This document shows, in pieces, positions 1-9,779 of a DNA stretch of 64,000 bases. The notes beneath the pieces were generated by a model. The model made no database searches and had not been told where the DNA came from. It worked only from the letters and a program-made list of their open reading frames with translations. The number at the start of each line of letters is the position of its first letter. The stretch's first letter is position 1. This DNA comes from Heloderma charlesbogerti (lineage: Eukaryota > Chordata > Lepidosauria > Squamata > Helodermatidae). The translations under genes were made by a program, and so were the position numbers. The stretch covers positions 1,302,001 through 1,366,000 of the forward strand of contig JANEZZ010001895.1 of the NCBI GenBank assembly GCA_026122225.1. The letters run 5' to 3'.

Positions 1-1312
1 CTGCTTTGTCACTCCTCCAGGCTTCGAGTGACTACTGACACTTCCAAGGGACAAAACTTCAGCTGGGTTCTGGAGCTTTTCGCCTCAGCGTTGCCAAGGC
101 AGGCATGGACAGCAAGAGGGGATTACTGGCTGGCCATGGGGCAAATAGCTCTGTGCCCCAATCTCTAATTGATCTTCCAGGAAGAGAAGGAGGAAATCAG
201 TTTCCCTCAAATATCTCTTTCTGTGCTTGACAGGAGAATACAAGTTTGTCCATTGAAGAGACTGCAGCTTAACTTGCCCAGTGGTCTGTACAAATTGAGT
301 GGACCTATGTAAACTTGGTGCATTATTTTTTTTAAAGAAGTTCACGTGTCCTGTGACACGTGCCAATCAGTGTTCAAAGTCTGGCAATAACAGTAAATGT
401 GGGTTTTACCACATGCCCATCTACGTTCTTAGCATGCTAATTTAGAGCTGTTCTCCTTATTATGCAGAATGAGGCACTAAGCTGAGGAGGTAGAATTCTG
501 GACTATACCACTTCAGAGTGGCACTTTAGGGGTGGTGGTGTGTGTGTCATATTTTTGGATGTTCTTTCACACACAACCCCTTTCCTGCATATGGAAAATG
601 TAGCACAACAGTGGGAAGAATTTATCACACCCCTCTCCCTGGAATGCTAGTTTATTATATGCAGGGAGCTTTTAAGTGCAGCAGCATTAAAAAAAAAATA
701 TTACCCTCTCTCCATCTGTAGTTTGAAGTGGTGCAGTTGAGAATTCCAGTCCAGCAATTAATTTAGCACCATCTATGTGAATCTTGGCAGTCTTGAAACA
801 ACTGCATTGGTTCCAAGTTCATCTATCCTATAGCTTTAAACTGGTTTAAGAGTCATTACCTCTCCAAAGGAAAACCCGGGAAAGCAGGCCTGTGAAGAGA
901 GCCAGGGATCTCCAGAAGAGAATTCTTAGCAGTACCCTCACACTTCTGCAGCTGGTATAAAACCGCTATGCATTTGTAAAAGAGGTATTAGAAGATGCTG
1001 CCTTGCTAGATTCCATATGAGGATCCATCTTGTCTCCTATGTGGTGTAACAGTTACAGAAACCCGCAAGGTGAGGGTATCTAGATATGCGGAGCTTTTTT
1101 ACATGAGGTATTAACTGTACACTTGTGATTCTTCACTCATGGTAGGTTGCGGGTGCTTTACACGATTCAGAGCCTCTCCTGTGCTTTGTAACCATTACAG
1201 TGTTTTGTTTTCTAAGGAGGAAAGTTTGGTATTTCTGTGAATGGCAGCAGGAGGCCCCTAGTGTATTTGCAAAACCACAGCGCCTCCTAGTGCTTGTGTA
1301 ATGGAACATATA
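1..1312. other. Non-coding stretch, nothing recognised
   Basis: I see no convincing exon, RNA gene or complete repeat. A part around 450-690, reading like 'gttctccttattatgcagaatgaggc', loosely resembles 13845-13970 and may be a very old MITE. The sequence is most likely intergenic, downstream of the minus-strand coiled-coil gene. Confidence 0.4.
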
Positions 1313-2920
1313 CAGTCAGGGCCAGAAATATTGGAACAAGGATAACTGTTTTGGCAGTTGGCCTCTTTACACCACCACATTGAAGTTGAAAGGAAACACA
1401 CCTAGATGGGAGAGAAGTCAGGACTTTCAGCTGTAATTCAAGGGGTTTGACAAAAGTGGGGCACTAACAATTCAGGAAGTACAGCCAGTGGCATACACAC
1501 ACACCCATCGTTGGTGGCTCATAAGTAATGGAAGGAATGGCTGACAAGCAGCTGCATGGCCAGGTGGGGCCTGTTGCCTGGGTACCCTATGACCAATCAA
1601 GCAGATAAAAGGCCCGGAGGTGGTTCTGAGTGTTACATTTGCATTTGGTAGCTGTTCACTGGAACTCCCAACATGAGGGCCAAAGAGGTGTCCATGCGAG
1701 TGAAGGAGGCCACCATTAGGCGGAGGAAACAAAATGAACCCATCAGAGAGATAGCAAAAACAGTGGGAGTGGCCAATACAACAGTATGGAACATCCTGAA
1801 AAAGAAGGAATTAACTGGCAAGCTCAGCAACAGCAAAAGGCCTGGAAGACCATGGAAGACAACTTTCACAACATCTAGCCAGGTCAAGAACACTCTTGTG
1901 GAGGTAGGCATGTTATTGTCAACATCTACAGTCAAGACACTGCTTTATGAATGCAAATACAGAGGCTTCACACCAAGGTGCAAACCACTGGTAACGCTCA
2001 AGAACAGAAAGGCCAGATTAGCCTTTGCCAGCAAACACCTAAAAAAGCCTGCCCAGTTCTGGAATAAGATTCTTTGGACTGATGAAACCAAGATTAACTT
2101 CTACCAGAATGATGGGAAGAGAAAAGTATGGAGAAGGAAAGGAACAGCTCATGATCCAAAGCATACCACATCATCTGTCAAACATGGTGGAGGCAGTGTT
2201 ATGGCATGGGCATGCATGGCTGCCAATGGAACCGGGTCACTGGTGTTTATTGATGACCTGACTGCTGATAAAAGCAGCAGGATGACTTCTGAAGTGTATA
2301 GGGCTATACTTTCTGCTCAGATTCAGCCGAATGCTGCCAAACTGATAGGACACCACCTCATATTGCAGATGGATAATGACCCAAAACATACAGCAAAAGC
2401 TACCCAAGAGTTTCTCAAGGCAAAGACGTGGGATGTTCTTCCATGGCCAAGTCAGTCACCTGATCTCAACCCAATAGAGCATGCTTTTCACTTACTGAAG
2501 ACAAGACTGAAGGCAGAAAGACCCACAAACAAGCAGCAGCTGAAGGCAGCTGCAGTGAAGGCCTGGCAAAGCATCTCGAGGGAGGGAACTCAGCATTTGG
2601 TCATGTCCATGGGTTCCAGACTTCAGGCAGTCATTGACTGCAAAGGATTTTCATCCAGGTATTCAAGGCGATCCTTCAGTTTGAAATGATGTTGGTTTGT
2701 TCCATTACTTATGAGCCACCAACGAGGTGTGTGTGTGTATGCCACTGGCTGTCCTTCCTGAATGGTTAGTGCCCCACTTTTGTCAAACCTCTTGAATTAC
2801 AGCTGAAAGTCCTGACTTCGCTCCCATCTGGGTGTGTTTCCTTTCAACTTCAATGTGGTGGTGTATGGAGGCCAACGGCCAAAACAGTTATCCTTGTTCC
2901 GATATTTCTGGCCCTGACTA
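1313..2920 (+). mobile_element. Complete Tc1/mariner transposon with 219-bp terminal inverted repeats
   Basis: The ends are near-perfect inverted repeats: 1313-1531 on the left and 2702-2920 on the right, starting with CAGTCAGGGCC and TAGTCAGGGCC respectively. The element is flanked on both sides by TA (1311-1312 and 2921-2922), the target duplication expected of this superfamily. Between the repeats lies one uninterrupted transposase reading frame. Both ends and the gene are present, so this is a full-length and potentially autonomous copy of about 1.6 kb. Long repeats of about 0.2 kb are typical of Tc1-like elements of the IR/DR type, although I did not map internal direct repeats. Few differences between the repeats (for example ATATTGG versus ATATCGG near the end) point to a fairly young insertion. 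Confidence 0.93.
1673..2689 (+). CDS. Tc1-like DDE transposase, intact 338-codon reading frame
   Basis: The product cuts and pastes the surrounding element into TA sites in nuclear DNA. The start is ATG in 'ccaacATGAGGGCC' and the stop is TGA at 2687-2689. Residues about 1-65 form the paired helix-turn-helix DNA-binding region (IREIAKTVGVANTTVWNILK), followed by a GRP hook motif (KRPGRPWK). The catalytic core has the first Asp in LWTDETK, the glycine-rich loop GGGSVMAWACM, the second Asp in MDNDPKH and the Glu in SPDLNPIEH. There are 34 residues between the second Asp and the Glu, so it is a DD34E enzyme. The length equals the family norm of about 340 residues, with no stop or frameshift. By eye the sequence is very close to Tc1 elements common in teleosts. 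Activity is not shown; an intact frame only permits it. Confidence 0.93.
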   Translation: MRAKEVSMRVKEATIRRRKQNEPIREIAKTVGVANTTVWNILKKKELTGKLSNSKRPGRPWKTTFTTSSQVKNTLVEVGMLLSTSTVKTLLYECKYRGFTPRCKPLVTLKNRKARLAFASKHLKKPAQFWNKILWTDETKINFYQNDGKRKVWRRKGTAHDPKHTTSSVKHGGGSVMAWACMAANGTGSLVFIDDLTADKSSRMTSEVYRAILSAQIQPNAAKLIGHHLILQMDNDPKHTAKATQEFLKAKTWDVLPWPSQSPDLNPIEHAFHLLKTRLKAERPTNKQQLKAAAVKAWQSISREGTQHLVMSMGSRLQAVIDCKGFSSRYSRRSFSLK

Positions 2921-3189
2921 TAGAAAAGCAGAGCCCCCCCCCCAAAAAAGCACGTGGAAAGGAGCCAATCTTAATCCCACAAAGAATCTGGAAGCAGAAG
3001 CCTCATTAAAGCAGTGGGTTAAAAGCCTCAGGAAGAAAAACCCTTGGGCTGAGCTGTCATCAGTATGCTGATTATATCCAACCCCCCACACCACCGTATT
3101 TCATCAGATCCTAAGGAGCTGGAAATCATGAACTGATACCAGAGGCAATAATGGACTGAATGTGGATGAACAAATTTAGATTTAATCCA

Positions 3190-3330
3190 GATAACATAGA
3201 ATCTAGTGCCCTCCAGATGTTTGGGACTTCAGCTCCCATCAACCCCAGACATCTTGGCCAATGGTCAGGAATCCTGGGAGTTGTAGTCCAGAACGCCTGG
3301 AGGGCACCAGGTTGGGAAGACTGCTGTAGA
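3190..3330. mobile_element. Palindromic hAT-type MITE copy
   Basis: The arms 'tgccctccagatgt...' and '...cctggagggcacca' are inverted copies separated by a short centre. It belongs to the roughly 135-bp foldback family that recurs throughout the window; the best-preserved copy is at 52275-52409. Its left end has lost the first bases, so no target duplication is visible. Confidence 0.7.
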
Positions 3331-3429
3331 CTGTGGGACTGGCTGACCCAGGATTAGATGTACAATCTGCTCTGGATGAGGTTGCAGCCCCACCTGTCTT
3401 TTAACTGGGGTTTGCTACATTTGTTATCA

Positions 3430-3870
3430 ATTTGTTTCCAGGCTGAATTCAAAGCACTGGTTGTGATCCTGAAAGCCCTACATTATCTCAGAGCAGGCTA
3501 TCTTAAGGGCAGCCTCACTGCAAATGTGCCTGCTACTCACATGCTCAGGTCCACATCTGAGGTGCTACTCCGTATTCTCCAGTTCTACGCCTCAGTCACA
3601 GGTGGGGCAGGTGAGTATACAGAACAATTTTGGAACACCCTCCTAAGTGAAGTCAGTATGCCTGGATCAATCACTGCACTTTTTCAGTGAGTAATGAAAA
3701 CCTGACTGTTTAGGAGAGCGGGGGCGGGGGGGGGGGAGGAGAATGCAAAATGATATTATTCTGCCTCTAATCCTGATATAATGTGGTGTTTTTACCGGTA
3801 TTGGGTTTTGAGGCAGTCGTTTGTTCTGTGCTTATTTTTAGAAGTATTTCAGTGTTTTACTTTTTCCTCA
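3430..3870 (+). mobile_element. L2-clade LINE fragment (3' end of reverse transcriptase ORF)
   Basis: The plus-strand frame reads FKALVVILKALHYL and, further on, EQFWNTLLSEVSMP. These match the pattern '...KALxxLxPxYL...LWNSLPxEVR' of the ORF2 C-terminus in vertebrate L2-type LINEs; the same region is better preserved at 44840-45230. It is degraded, with a G-rich run at 3720-3740, and is not a host gene. Confidence 0.6.
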
Positions 3871-4279
3871 GTTGTTCACATATAAGTATTCTGTTATTAA
3901 TCACTGGAGGAGGCAGGGCAAAAGGCGGGCTAAGAACAACTGTAACTACATAAAGACTTCCATCTCTGTCCCAGTGCCTGGGGGTATGAACCTTGGGTGC
4001 ACAGGTTTGTTTGCTTTTGGAAGAGGTTTTCTTCTATTCCTCTTAGCCAGGAACCTTTCTTGCAAAATGCACTAATAAATCACAAGCTAGTGAGTCCATT
4101 GACAGTCCACACATTTAATCTCCTTTGAATCCTGATGAATGAAGAACGTACAGTATTCATTTCTGGCCCTAAACGTCTTTTTGATCTCTAACCAAGCCCC
4201 TAGAAAACCACCACCACCCTCTCTCTTCCATGTCTTGCTGCCTCCCCTTTTTGTTCTAGTGCTTGACAAAATACATGCA

Positions 4280-4372
4280 CTTGCTGGAAATTATAGGAGT
4301 TGCTGGCTGGGAATTATAGGAGTTGGAGTCCAACACATCTGGAGGGTACCAGGTTGGGGAAGGCTACATTAA
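4280..4372. mobile_element. Partial palindromic hAT-type MITE
   Basis: Only the right arm (ACATCTGGAGGGTACCAGG) is complete. The left arm is replaced by a small local duplication of 'aattataggagttg' at about 4289-4325. The copy lies in the presumed 3' UTR or flank of the minus-strand coiled-coil gene. Confidence 0.6.
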
Positions 4373-4526
4373 GGGAACAAGAGGCTTAGTGTGGTATGAG
4401 CCAGATACTTCCTGGTACTGCAGTTACTTGTTTTGCTGAAGAAAGAATATTTGAAACAGCAAAATGTTACATTCAGTGGCAACTCCAAAAGCACTTTTTC
4501 CCAGAGGTAGATATCATAAATGTCAG

Positions 4527-4715
4527 TCACATAGTTAGTTCTACTGTTCCATAGCATTTCAGTATCCCCGTGTAGTGACATTTTTCAGAATTACTAAATT
4601 CAGAAACACTAGCAAAGTTGTGAAATCTAGTTCCACAGTAAGTAGCAGACAGTATTAATGCTGGAGAAACAGTCACATTTGGTAGGTAAGCTCCAGTCTT
4701 CAGTACAAACTCAGT
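4527..4715 (-). CDS. Probable last coding exon of the unnamed coiled-coil gene
   Basis: On the minus strand a strong acceptor (TTTTTTCTTTTCCAG) precedes 62 open codons and a TGA at 4527-4529. The exon begins in phase 0, exactly as required by the phase-0 end of the exon at 5244-5405. The translated part begins TEFVLKTGAYLPNVTV and is not coiled coil; it looks strand-rich with several cysteines. An ATTAAA on the minus strand at 4114-4119 could be the polyadenylation signal, giving a 3' UTR of about 400 bp that includes a MITE fragment. A frame of 62 codons can stay open by chance (roughly one in twenty), so the reading frame is less certain than the splice site. The terminal exon could equally be non-coding beyond a missed stop. 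Confidence 0.45.
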   Translation of the reverse strand, partial: TEFVLKTGAYLPNVTVSPALILSATYCGTRFHNFASVSEFSNSEKCHYTGILKCYGTVELTM

Positions 4716-5243
4716 CTGGAAAAGAAAAAAAATGGGTTCTATCCAACATCATGTGAGTAAACGTCTGCTCGTGCAATGGGACTTCCCCTCCCCTCGTCCA
4801 CCTTGCACCCCCAAAACCTTATCTGTAAAGTTGAGGAACTCTTTGGAGCAGGTTTTGGTGCTGCAGGGGGCTACAGTGGGGAATCTGATCTACCAATAGT
4901 GTCCGTTGCATTGATGGATGGACACCATTGGATTTCACCCAATAGTTCAAAGTAGGATACGTACAGCCATTGTTGCTTGAGATATGTACACATTTCTTGC
5001 TTCAAAAACCTGTTTGACCAGAGATGGCTGTAGAACAAAAGAAATGATGGCTCTACATACCACTTTCAGCAATTAAAAAATAGTATCGTCTCTCCCCAGC
5101 CCATGCCAGCAACTGGTAAACAAAGCAAGAATACATACAGTGATTATATACATTATTATATACTATATTATTAAGATATCATCATTGACTATAATTATTA
5201 TTTGCAATACAGTGTATTGGAGGGTATGCATTTTAGCTCCTAC

Positions 5244-5405
5244 CTCAAAGCACTCGCATGCTAATTTTGTCCCTTCGTCCAGCGACACGCTGGACTCCGT
5301 GTCTGTTTCTTCCTCAGATTTTGCTGACAGGGTTCTTAGTACCTCCTGCAAGTGCTGAACATCCAGTTTTGATTTCATGAGTTTATTTTCCAGATTTTGC
5401 ATCTC
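5244..5405 (-). CDS. Exon A of unnamed coiled-coil protein gene (54 codons)
   Basis: This is an internal exon on the minus strand. Its acceptor is TTCTTCTTTCTGAAAAG followed by GAG, and its donor is GAG followed by GTAGGAGC. The 162 bases are in phase 0 at both ends and encode EMQNLENKLMKSKLDVQHLQ, then a short acidic Ser/Thr/Glu stretch (SEEETDTESS) and LACECFE. Leu, Val and Met occupy heptad positions through the first 30 residues, continuing the coil from the exon at 8254-8335; the acidic stretch probably ends it. Neighbouring exons fit in phase on both sides. I do not recognise the protein. Its make-up would suit a structural, centrosomal or ciliary coiled-coil protein, but that is inference only. 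Confidence 0.75.
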
Positions 5406-6345
5406 CTTTTCAGAAAGAAGAATAGGGGAGAATAAGTTAAGGAAATGAGAGACTTAACTGAATGATCAAGGCCCAAATGTTCTCCTGGCAAAACTGCAGA
5501 AATTGTAGGATAAGTACCTGAACTGACTTTTTCAGGGAGAGAGTCTAAAGAACTCAAGTTCAAATAAAGGGGCAAGACTTATTGACATATTAAAAAAAAT
5601 AACAAATTACTGGGTCCAGTCAGCATTCACCTGAGAGTTCTTTAAAAACTCAAATATGAAATTGCCGAACTTCTAACAAAAACATGCAACTTGTTCCCCA
5701 AATCAGCTTCCATACTGGAGGAATGGAAAGTAGCCAGTGTTATGCCAATTTTTAAAAAGGGATCCAAAAGGAATCCAGGAAATTACAGGCCAGTTAGCAT
5801 AATATTTTTCCCAACTAATTTGGTGGAAAACATAATTAAAGATAAAATAAGCATATAGAAGAGGATTTGCTGAAGAAGAAACAATTTGGCTTCTGCAAAG
5901 GGAATGTTTGCCTCACTATCCCAAAAATGGGTGAATAGGCAATAAAATGGCAAAATAAGTTTCAATGTAAGCAAAGGTAAAGTGATGCACCTGGGGCAAA
6001 GAATCCTAACTTCACACATACAATGATAGGGTCTGAACTGGCAGTGACTAACCAGGAAAGGGATCTTAGGGATGTGGTAGAAAGCTCAATTAAAACTATG
6101 TGAGGCAGATGTAAAAGAGGTGAATGAATTCCATGCTAGAGGTTACTAGAAAAGGGAATGAAAATAAAACTGCCAGTATCATAATTCCATTATACAAATC
6201 TATGGTGCTGCCATACTTGGAATACTGTGTACAGTTCTGGTCACCGTACTTCAAAAAGGAAATTGTAGAGCTGGAAAAGGTGCAGAAAAGGGCAACCAAA
6301 CTGAGCAGAGGGTTAGAACACCTGCCTTACAAAGACAGTCTAAAG

Positions 6346-6747
6346 CAGGGGGTCCTCAATGTGGTGTCCGTGGTGGACCTCCAACAGTGCCCATGAAGCT
6401 TTGCACTCCCTGTCCCCTTCAAAAATTTATTTTTCTTTTAAAATTTTAATTTATTTTTGAAAAACATGAGAGTGCCAGGTTCTCCTCCCTGTTCCTGCAT
6501 GTGCTGCAGGTCAGCTGTTGGCAAGCAGGCAGAGAAGGAAAGAGTTGCTTCCTGGCCCCACTCAATCTTTCACCCACACAGACCTTTCCCCTTTGCTCTC
6601 TCCCTCCCCCTCCCTCCCCTTTCCCAGTCTCTAGCCTCACTATTTCTCTCCCCACAACCCCTTTCCCCGCTAATTCACTCCCTTCCCCATCCCAGTTTTT
6701 CAAATTCCCAAATGTGTCCAGGGGGCCAAAAAAGTTGGGGACCCCTG
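6346..6747. mobile_element. Non-autonomous hAT element (402 bp) with perfect 8-bp target duplication
   Basis: The ends are CAGGGGGTCC and GGGGACCCCTG, an inverted CAGGGGTCCC-type terminus typical of hAT/Charlie transposons. It is flanked by GTCTAAAG at 6338-6345 and an identical GTCTAAAG at 6748-6755, the 8-bp duplication expected for hAT. No transposase frame is present. The internal part is C/T-rich (about 6590-6700). It interrupts the CR1 LINE. Confidence 0.9.
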
Positions 6748-6812
6748 GTCTAAAGTGTTTGGGGGTTTTTAGTTCAGAAAAAATGTGACTAAATGTGGGG
6801 GACATGTTAGAA

Positions 6813-6945
6813 CAGCCTTCCCCGACCTGGCGCCCTCCAGATGTGTTGGATTTCAAATCCCATCACTCCCAGATATGTTGGACTGCAACTTCCCTTCATT
6901 GGCCAAGCTAGCTAGATGTGGAGGGCACCAGATAGGGGAAGGCTG
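6813..6945. mobile_element. Palindromic hAT-type MITE inside CR1
   Basis: The termini CAGCCTTCCCC and GGGGAAGGCTG are inverted copies, and the arms fold back on each other. Flanks TGTTAGAA and TGACAGAG are a worn 8-bp duplication (5 of 8 match); the CR1 sequence expected at this spot, TGTTAGAG, fits both. It therefore inserted into the CR1 copy. Confidence 0.8.
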
Positions 6946-7168
6946 TGACAGAGGTTTATAACATTCATGCTAGAACTCTAGGCCATCCAATGAATTTCAT
7001 TGGCAGGAGATTCAGGATAGACAAAATAAGGTTTTATAGTTCTTCACACAACACATAATTAATGTATGGAATTTGCTGCCACAAGAGGAGGTAATGACCA
7101 CTAACTTAGATGGATTTGAAAGGGAACTTGACAAATTCATGGAGGATGGATCTGTCAATGGCTATTAG

Positions 7169-7771
7169 TGTTATCATCTAGGACTTGGAGCTCTCTGACT
7201 TGAGGAGACCTGATTCCCATCCTATCCTGAGTAGATCCTCCAGCATTAGATTCTGCACAAAGCCCCCTGGATCCCAAGGGTGTGTCTTTGCCTATAGACT
7301 CTGAGGAATGGACTACTGACTGCTCTAGAGATCACAGAAGCCTTGCAGAGTCTCCACTGACCTAGTCCCTGCAGTCCAGCCCCCTGCCACCTAGAAGGAG
7401 CTTACGGCAGCACCCATAGGCACTGGCCCTTTAAGTGGAAAGTTGCAGCTCTTGGAAGGTGGATCTTCTGTCTTGATCTTCCAAGCCAGGCAATAAACTT
7501 CTAGCAGCTGCAGCAAGCCAGTGCTGAGGTAACCTGTTCCTTCTGCTCTGTTGCAGGATCACTGCCCAGGGTCCTGAACCTCTTGCACCCTGACCCAGCA
7601 CCCTTGTTCCTATCCAGAGTCCTGGCCTTATTCCAGCACAAAGGTGGCTCAGGCAGTCCTGGGCTTGTCTCCCAACATCTCGTTTGGGCCATTGCCTCCT
7701 CTTGGCGACAGAGATAAGAACAAGTGATGGTGACTTATAACGCCAGTTAAAAGGCATTGTGAATCAGTACA
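7169..7771 (+). mobile_element. Solo LTR (603 bp) inserted in CR1, 5-bp duplication ATTAG
   Basis: The sequence begins TGTTATCATC and ends CAGTACA, the TG...CA borders of a long terminal repeat. It is flanked by ATTAG at 7164-7168 and at 7772-7776. An AATAAA at 7492-7497 indicates plus orientation. The CR1 sequence resumes at 7777 precisely where it stopped, so nothing but the LTR and duplication was added. It has no internal coding region, so it is a solo LTR left by recombination between the two LTRs of a Ty3/gypsy-like or endogenous retrovirus-like element. The family is not recognised. Confidence 0.8.
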
Positions 7772-8253
7772 ATTAGCCCCAATGGCTTTATGGGCCCTCC
7801 AGGATCAGAGGCAGTATTGCCAGTGATTCCCAGTCACTGGGGAGCCATGGAGATGGCTCCTGTCTCCACACCCTGTGTGTGGGCTTCCTGGAGGCATCTG
7901 GCTGGCTACTGTAGGAAGCAGAGTGCTGAACTAGATGGGCCTGCAGTCTGATCCAACAGGGCTCATGTACATTTCTTCTGAATACAACTTGGCATTTAAG
8001 CCTGGCTTCCAGGATTGTAAATATGAGAAATGGCTTTTCTCATCCAAGAATAATATGACCCCATTTGGATAAAATCAAACTCTAGTAAAATGAAGTATGG
8101 TTTCAGCAAGATTTGCCTGTGGTCTGGACAGCTTTTCAGGATCCCAGTTTGTTTGCTTTGTTTTGTAAGTTAGCACATCCATGTGTTTGTGACACTAGGG
8201 CCTGCCAAAGTTGAATAGCCCTGGAGAATTATCTGCATCTGTTAGTCGTTCAC

Positions 8254-8335
8254 CTGTTCGTGGTCTTTCTTGACAGCTGTCAGTTCAGCATTCAGTTGAT
8301 CTACTTCTTTTTGAAGGGTATTTTCATTTGAGCTT
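8254..8335 (-). CDS. Exon B of unnamed coiled-coil protein gene
   Basis: The minus-strand exon has acceptor TTTGTTTGCAG and donor CAG followed by GTGAAC. One base completes a codon split across the intron after the exon at 14669-14854, followed by 27 codons ending in phase 0. The product reads SSNENTLQKEVDQLNAELTA and then VKKDHEQ. The spacing of Leu, Val and Leu in LQKEVDQLNAEL gives clear heptads, so this is a coiled-coil segment continuing into exon A (EMQNLENKL). The match of phases on both sides and the coiled-coil continuity are the main evidence that these exons belong to one transcript. Confidence 0.75.
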
Positions 8336-8511
8336 CTGCAAACAAACACAGATAACAGACTCCATTCACTTCTTAACTGTGTTTGTAGAAAATAAAAAAC
8401 CTAGAACAAATGAACTATCATACAAATCGGCTTACATCAAAATTGGTAGTTTTTATACTTTTTGATCTATACTTGGTAATGGAGATACTCTTCCGGAAAC
8501 CCTAACCTGTC

Positions 8512-8652
8512 CTTCCCTGCCCTGGTGCCGTCCAGATGTGTTGGAGTACAACTGCCATCATCCCCACAGGGCCAATGGCCATGCTGGCTGGGAGTGATGG
8601 GAGCTGTAGTCCAGCACATCTGGAGGGCAGCAGGTTGGGAAAAGCTGCTGTA
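8512..8652. mobile_element. Palindromic hAT-type MITE
   Basis: The arms 'ccctggtgccgtccagatgtg' and 'cacatctggagggcagcagg' are inverted copies, centred on 'gccaatggccatgctggctggg'. It is the same family as 52275-52409 and sits in the intron between exons B and C. Confidence 0.75.
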
Positions 8653-9284
8653 GAGGAAGGGACCTGGCTGGGGAATTTTTCACTTGCAACTGAACTATCT
8701 ATAGAAGTGGATTTTTTCATTGGATTCTCAAGGATCATACATGTGACTGTCCTTAAATAAATAAAATACAAGAGCTTGCATTAAAAAAGCAGAGTATTGG
8801 AGGCCGTTTGAATTTGGGAGGATGGAAGAGTGATGGCAGTGCCGTTCTCCATGGCAGTCAGGATTAAATAGCACAAGGAGGAACCTTTGTTTTGCACTAT
8901 TGAAAAACATGTTGACTTTGTTCTAACAATGGGTTTGAGTCAGCACAAGCCTCCTCTAGATGGAAGGGCTCCTTCCATCAGCAGGAGGCTCTTGGTTTTT
9001 GAGCTTGAGCTGGGGAAGAGGTTATCTCTGCTGATCCCCTGCAGTCCTGCATGTTCCCTGAAAATCTGCTTCAGAGCTTTGGGAGACCCTCTGGAATGGT
9101 GAGGAGGTGGTGCTGGGGGCTGCAGAGGAAAGAGCAAGTCAGAGAAAATTGCCTCCCAGTCTCTTTCCACCACTGGAAGCATTCTGAGCAGAACTCCACT
9201 TGGACATGCTCCTACTCGTGGAATAAATCTCTGGATCCAACCTAATAACAACAGCTAACAACAAACCCCATTGCCACAGAGAAC

Positions 9285-9405
9285 CAGTGTAGTGCAGTGG
9301 TTAGAGTACTGGCCTGAGACTCAGGAGACCTTGGTTCTAGTCTCTACTGTGTCATGAAGCTCACTGGGACACTGTTGTGTCTGTTTCACCTCCCCAGAAA
9401 CAGAC
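9285..9405 (+). mobile_element. tRNA-derived SINE fragment
   Basis: A tRNA-like head with A-box-like 'tgcagtggttagagtactgg' is followed by the B-box-like 'ggttctagtctc'. It then has the SINE body 'gtgtcatgaagctcactggg'. The 3' tail is missing. The same SINE family occurs in the opposite direction at 16555-16745, 24690-24905 and 50885-51150. Confidence 0.65.
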
Positions 9406-9430
9406 ACAACATCAAACCAATAAGCTATAT

Positions 9431-9518
9431 CAGCTTTCCCCAACCTGGTGCCTGTTCGTTGTTTTGGATTGCAATACCCAGCATTCCTGATGGGAACTGA
9501 AGTCCAAATCCCTCAGTA
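9431..9518. mobile_element. Degraded palindromic hAT-type MITE
   Basis: The left arm 'ctttccccaacctggtgcc' is clear. The right arm survives only as 'gatgggaactgaagtccaaat', so this copy is internally damaged. Confidence 0.5.
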
Positions 9519-9779
9519 ACTAAACTTTTTCCTGAATCACCCTACACTCAGAGCAATTTCGGACGTTGCATCGATCCAGGGTGGGGGGGCATGCAAAACA
9601 CAAGTACCCGCCTTGTGTTTTCAATTTTACAGCACCTCCAACTCACTGGAAATAGAACATTCACATCTCACCAAGTGCTGCCACTCTGGGAGACATGGAA
9701 TCCTGCCACTGGGAGCTTGTGCGTCGTAGGTGCCTCTAGAAAAGATGTGAATGTTCAGTTTCATATACAGGAGAACAGG

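Larger units (their letters stand above)
5640..7975 (+). mobile_element. CR1-family LINE, 5'-truncated and split by three insertions
   Basis: Pieces of one CR1/L3-type LINE run collinearly: 5640-6345, 6756-6812, 6946-7168 and 7777-7975. The region 6124-6340 encodes part of the reverse transcriptase ([19 protein letters not shown], then [18 protein letters not shown]), a signature of CR1 ORF2 in the thumb region. The part at 7040-7165 matches the 3' end of the ORF and UTR ('ggaacttgacaaattcat'), and the part near 7925-7965 matches the distal 3' UTR ('ctagatgggcc...gatccaacagggct'). The gaps are filled by a hAT element (6346-6747), a palindromic MITE (6813-6945) and a solo LTR (7169-7771), each with target duplications. 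The LINE is thus the oldest layer here. Stops and frameshifts make it a relic. Confidence 0.8.

Noticed and set aside
1472..1935. Minus-strand frames of 86 and 100 codons
   Set aside because: They are shadows of the Tc1 inverted repeat and transposase on the other strand.
6446..6856. Overlapping open frames of about 95-136 codons on both strands
   Set aside because: They lie inside the 402-bp hAT element and its C/T-rich interior. Frames open on both strands reflect base composition, not genes.
7431..7757. 108-codon minus-strand frame
   Set aside because: It lies entirely within the solo LTR 7169-7771, antisense to its polyadenylation signal, and shows no protein pattern.
9285..9330. A tRNA gene
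   Set aside because: The A-box and B-box-like sequences belong to a SINE head; there is no cloverleaf, and the SINE body follows directly.
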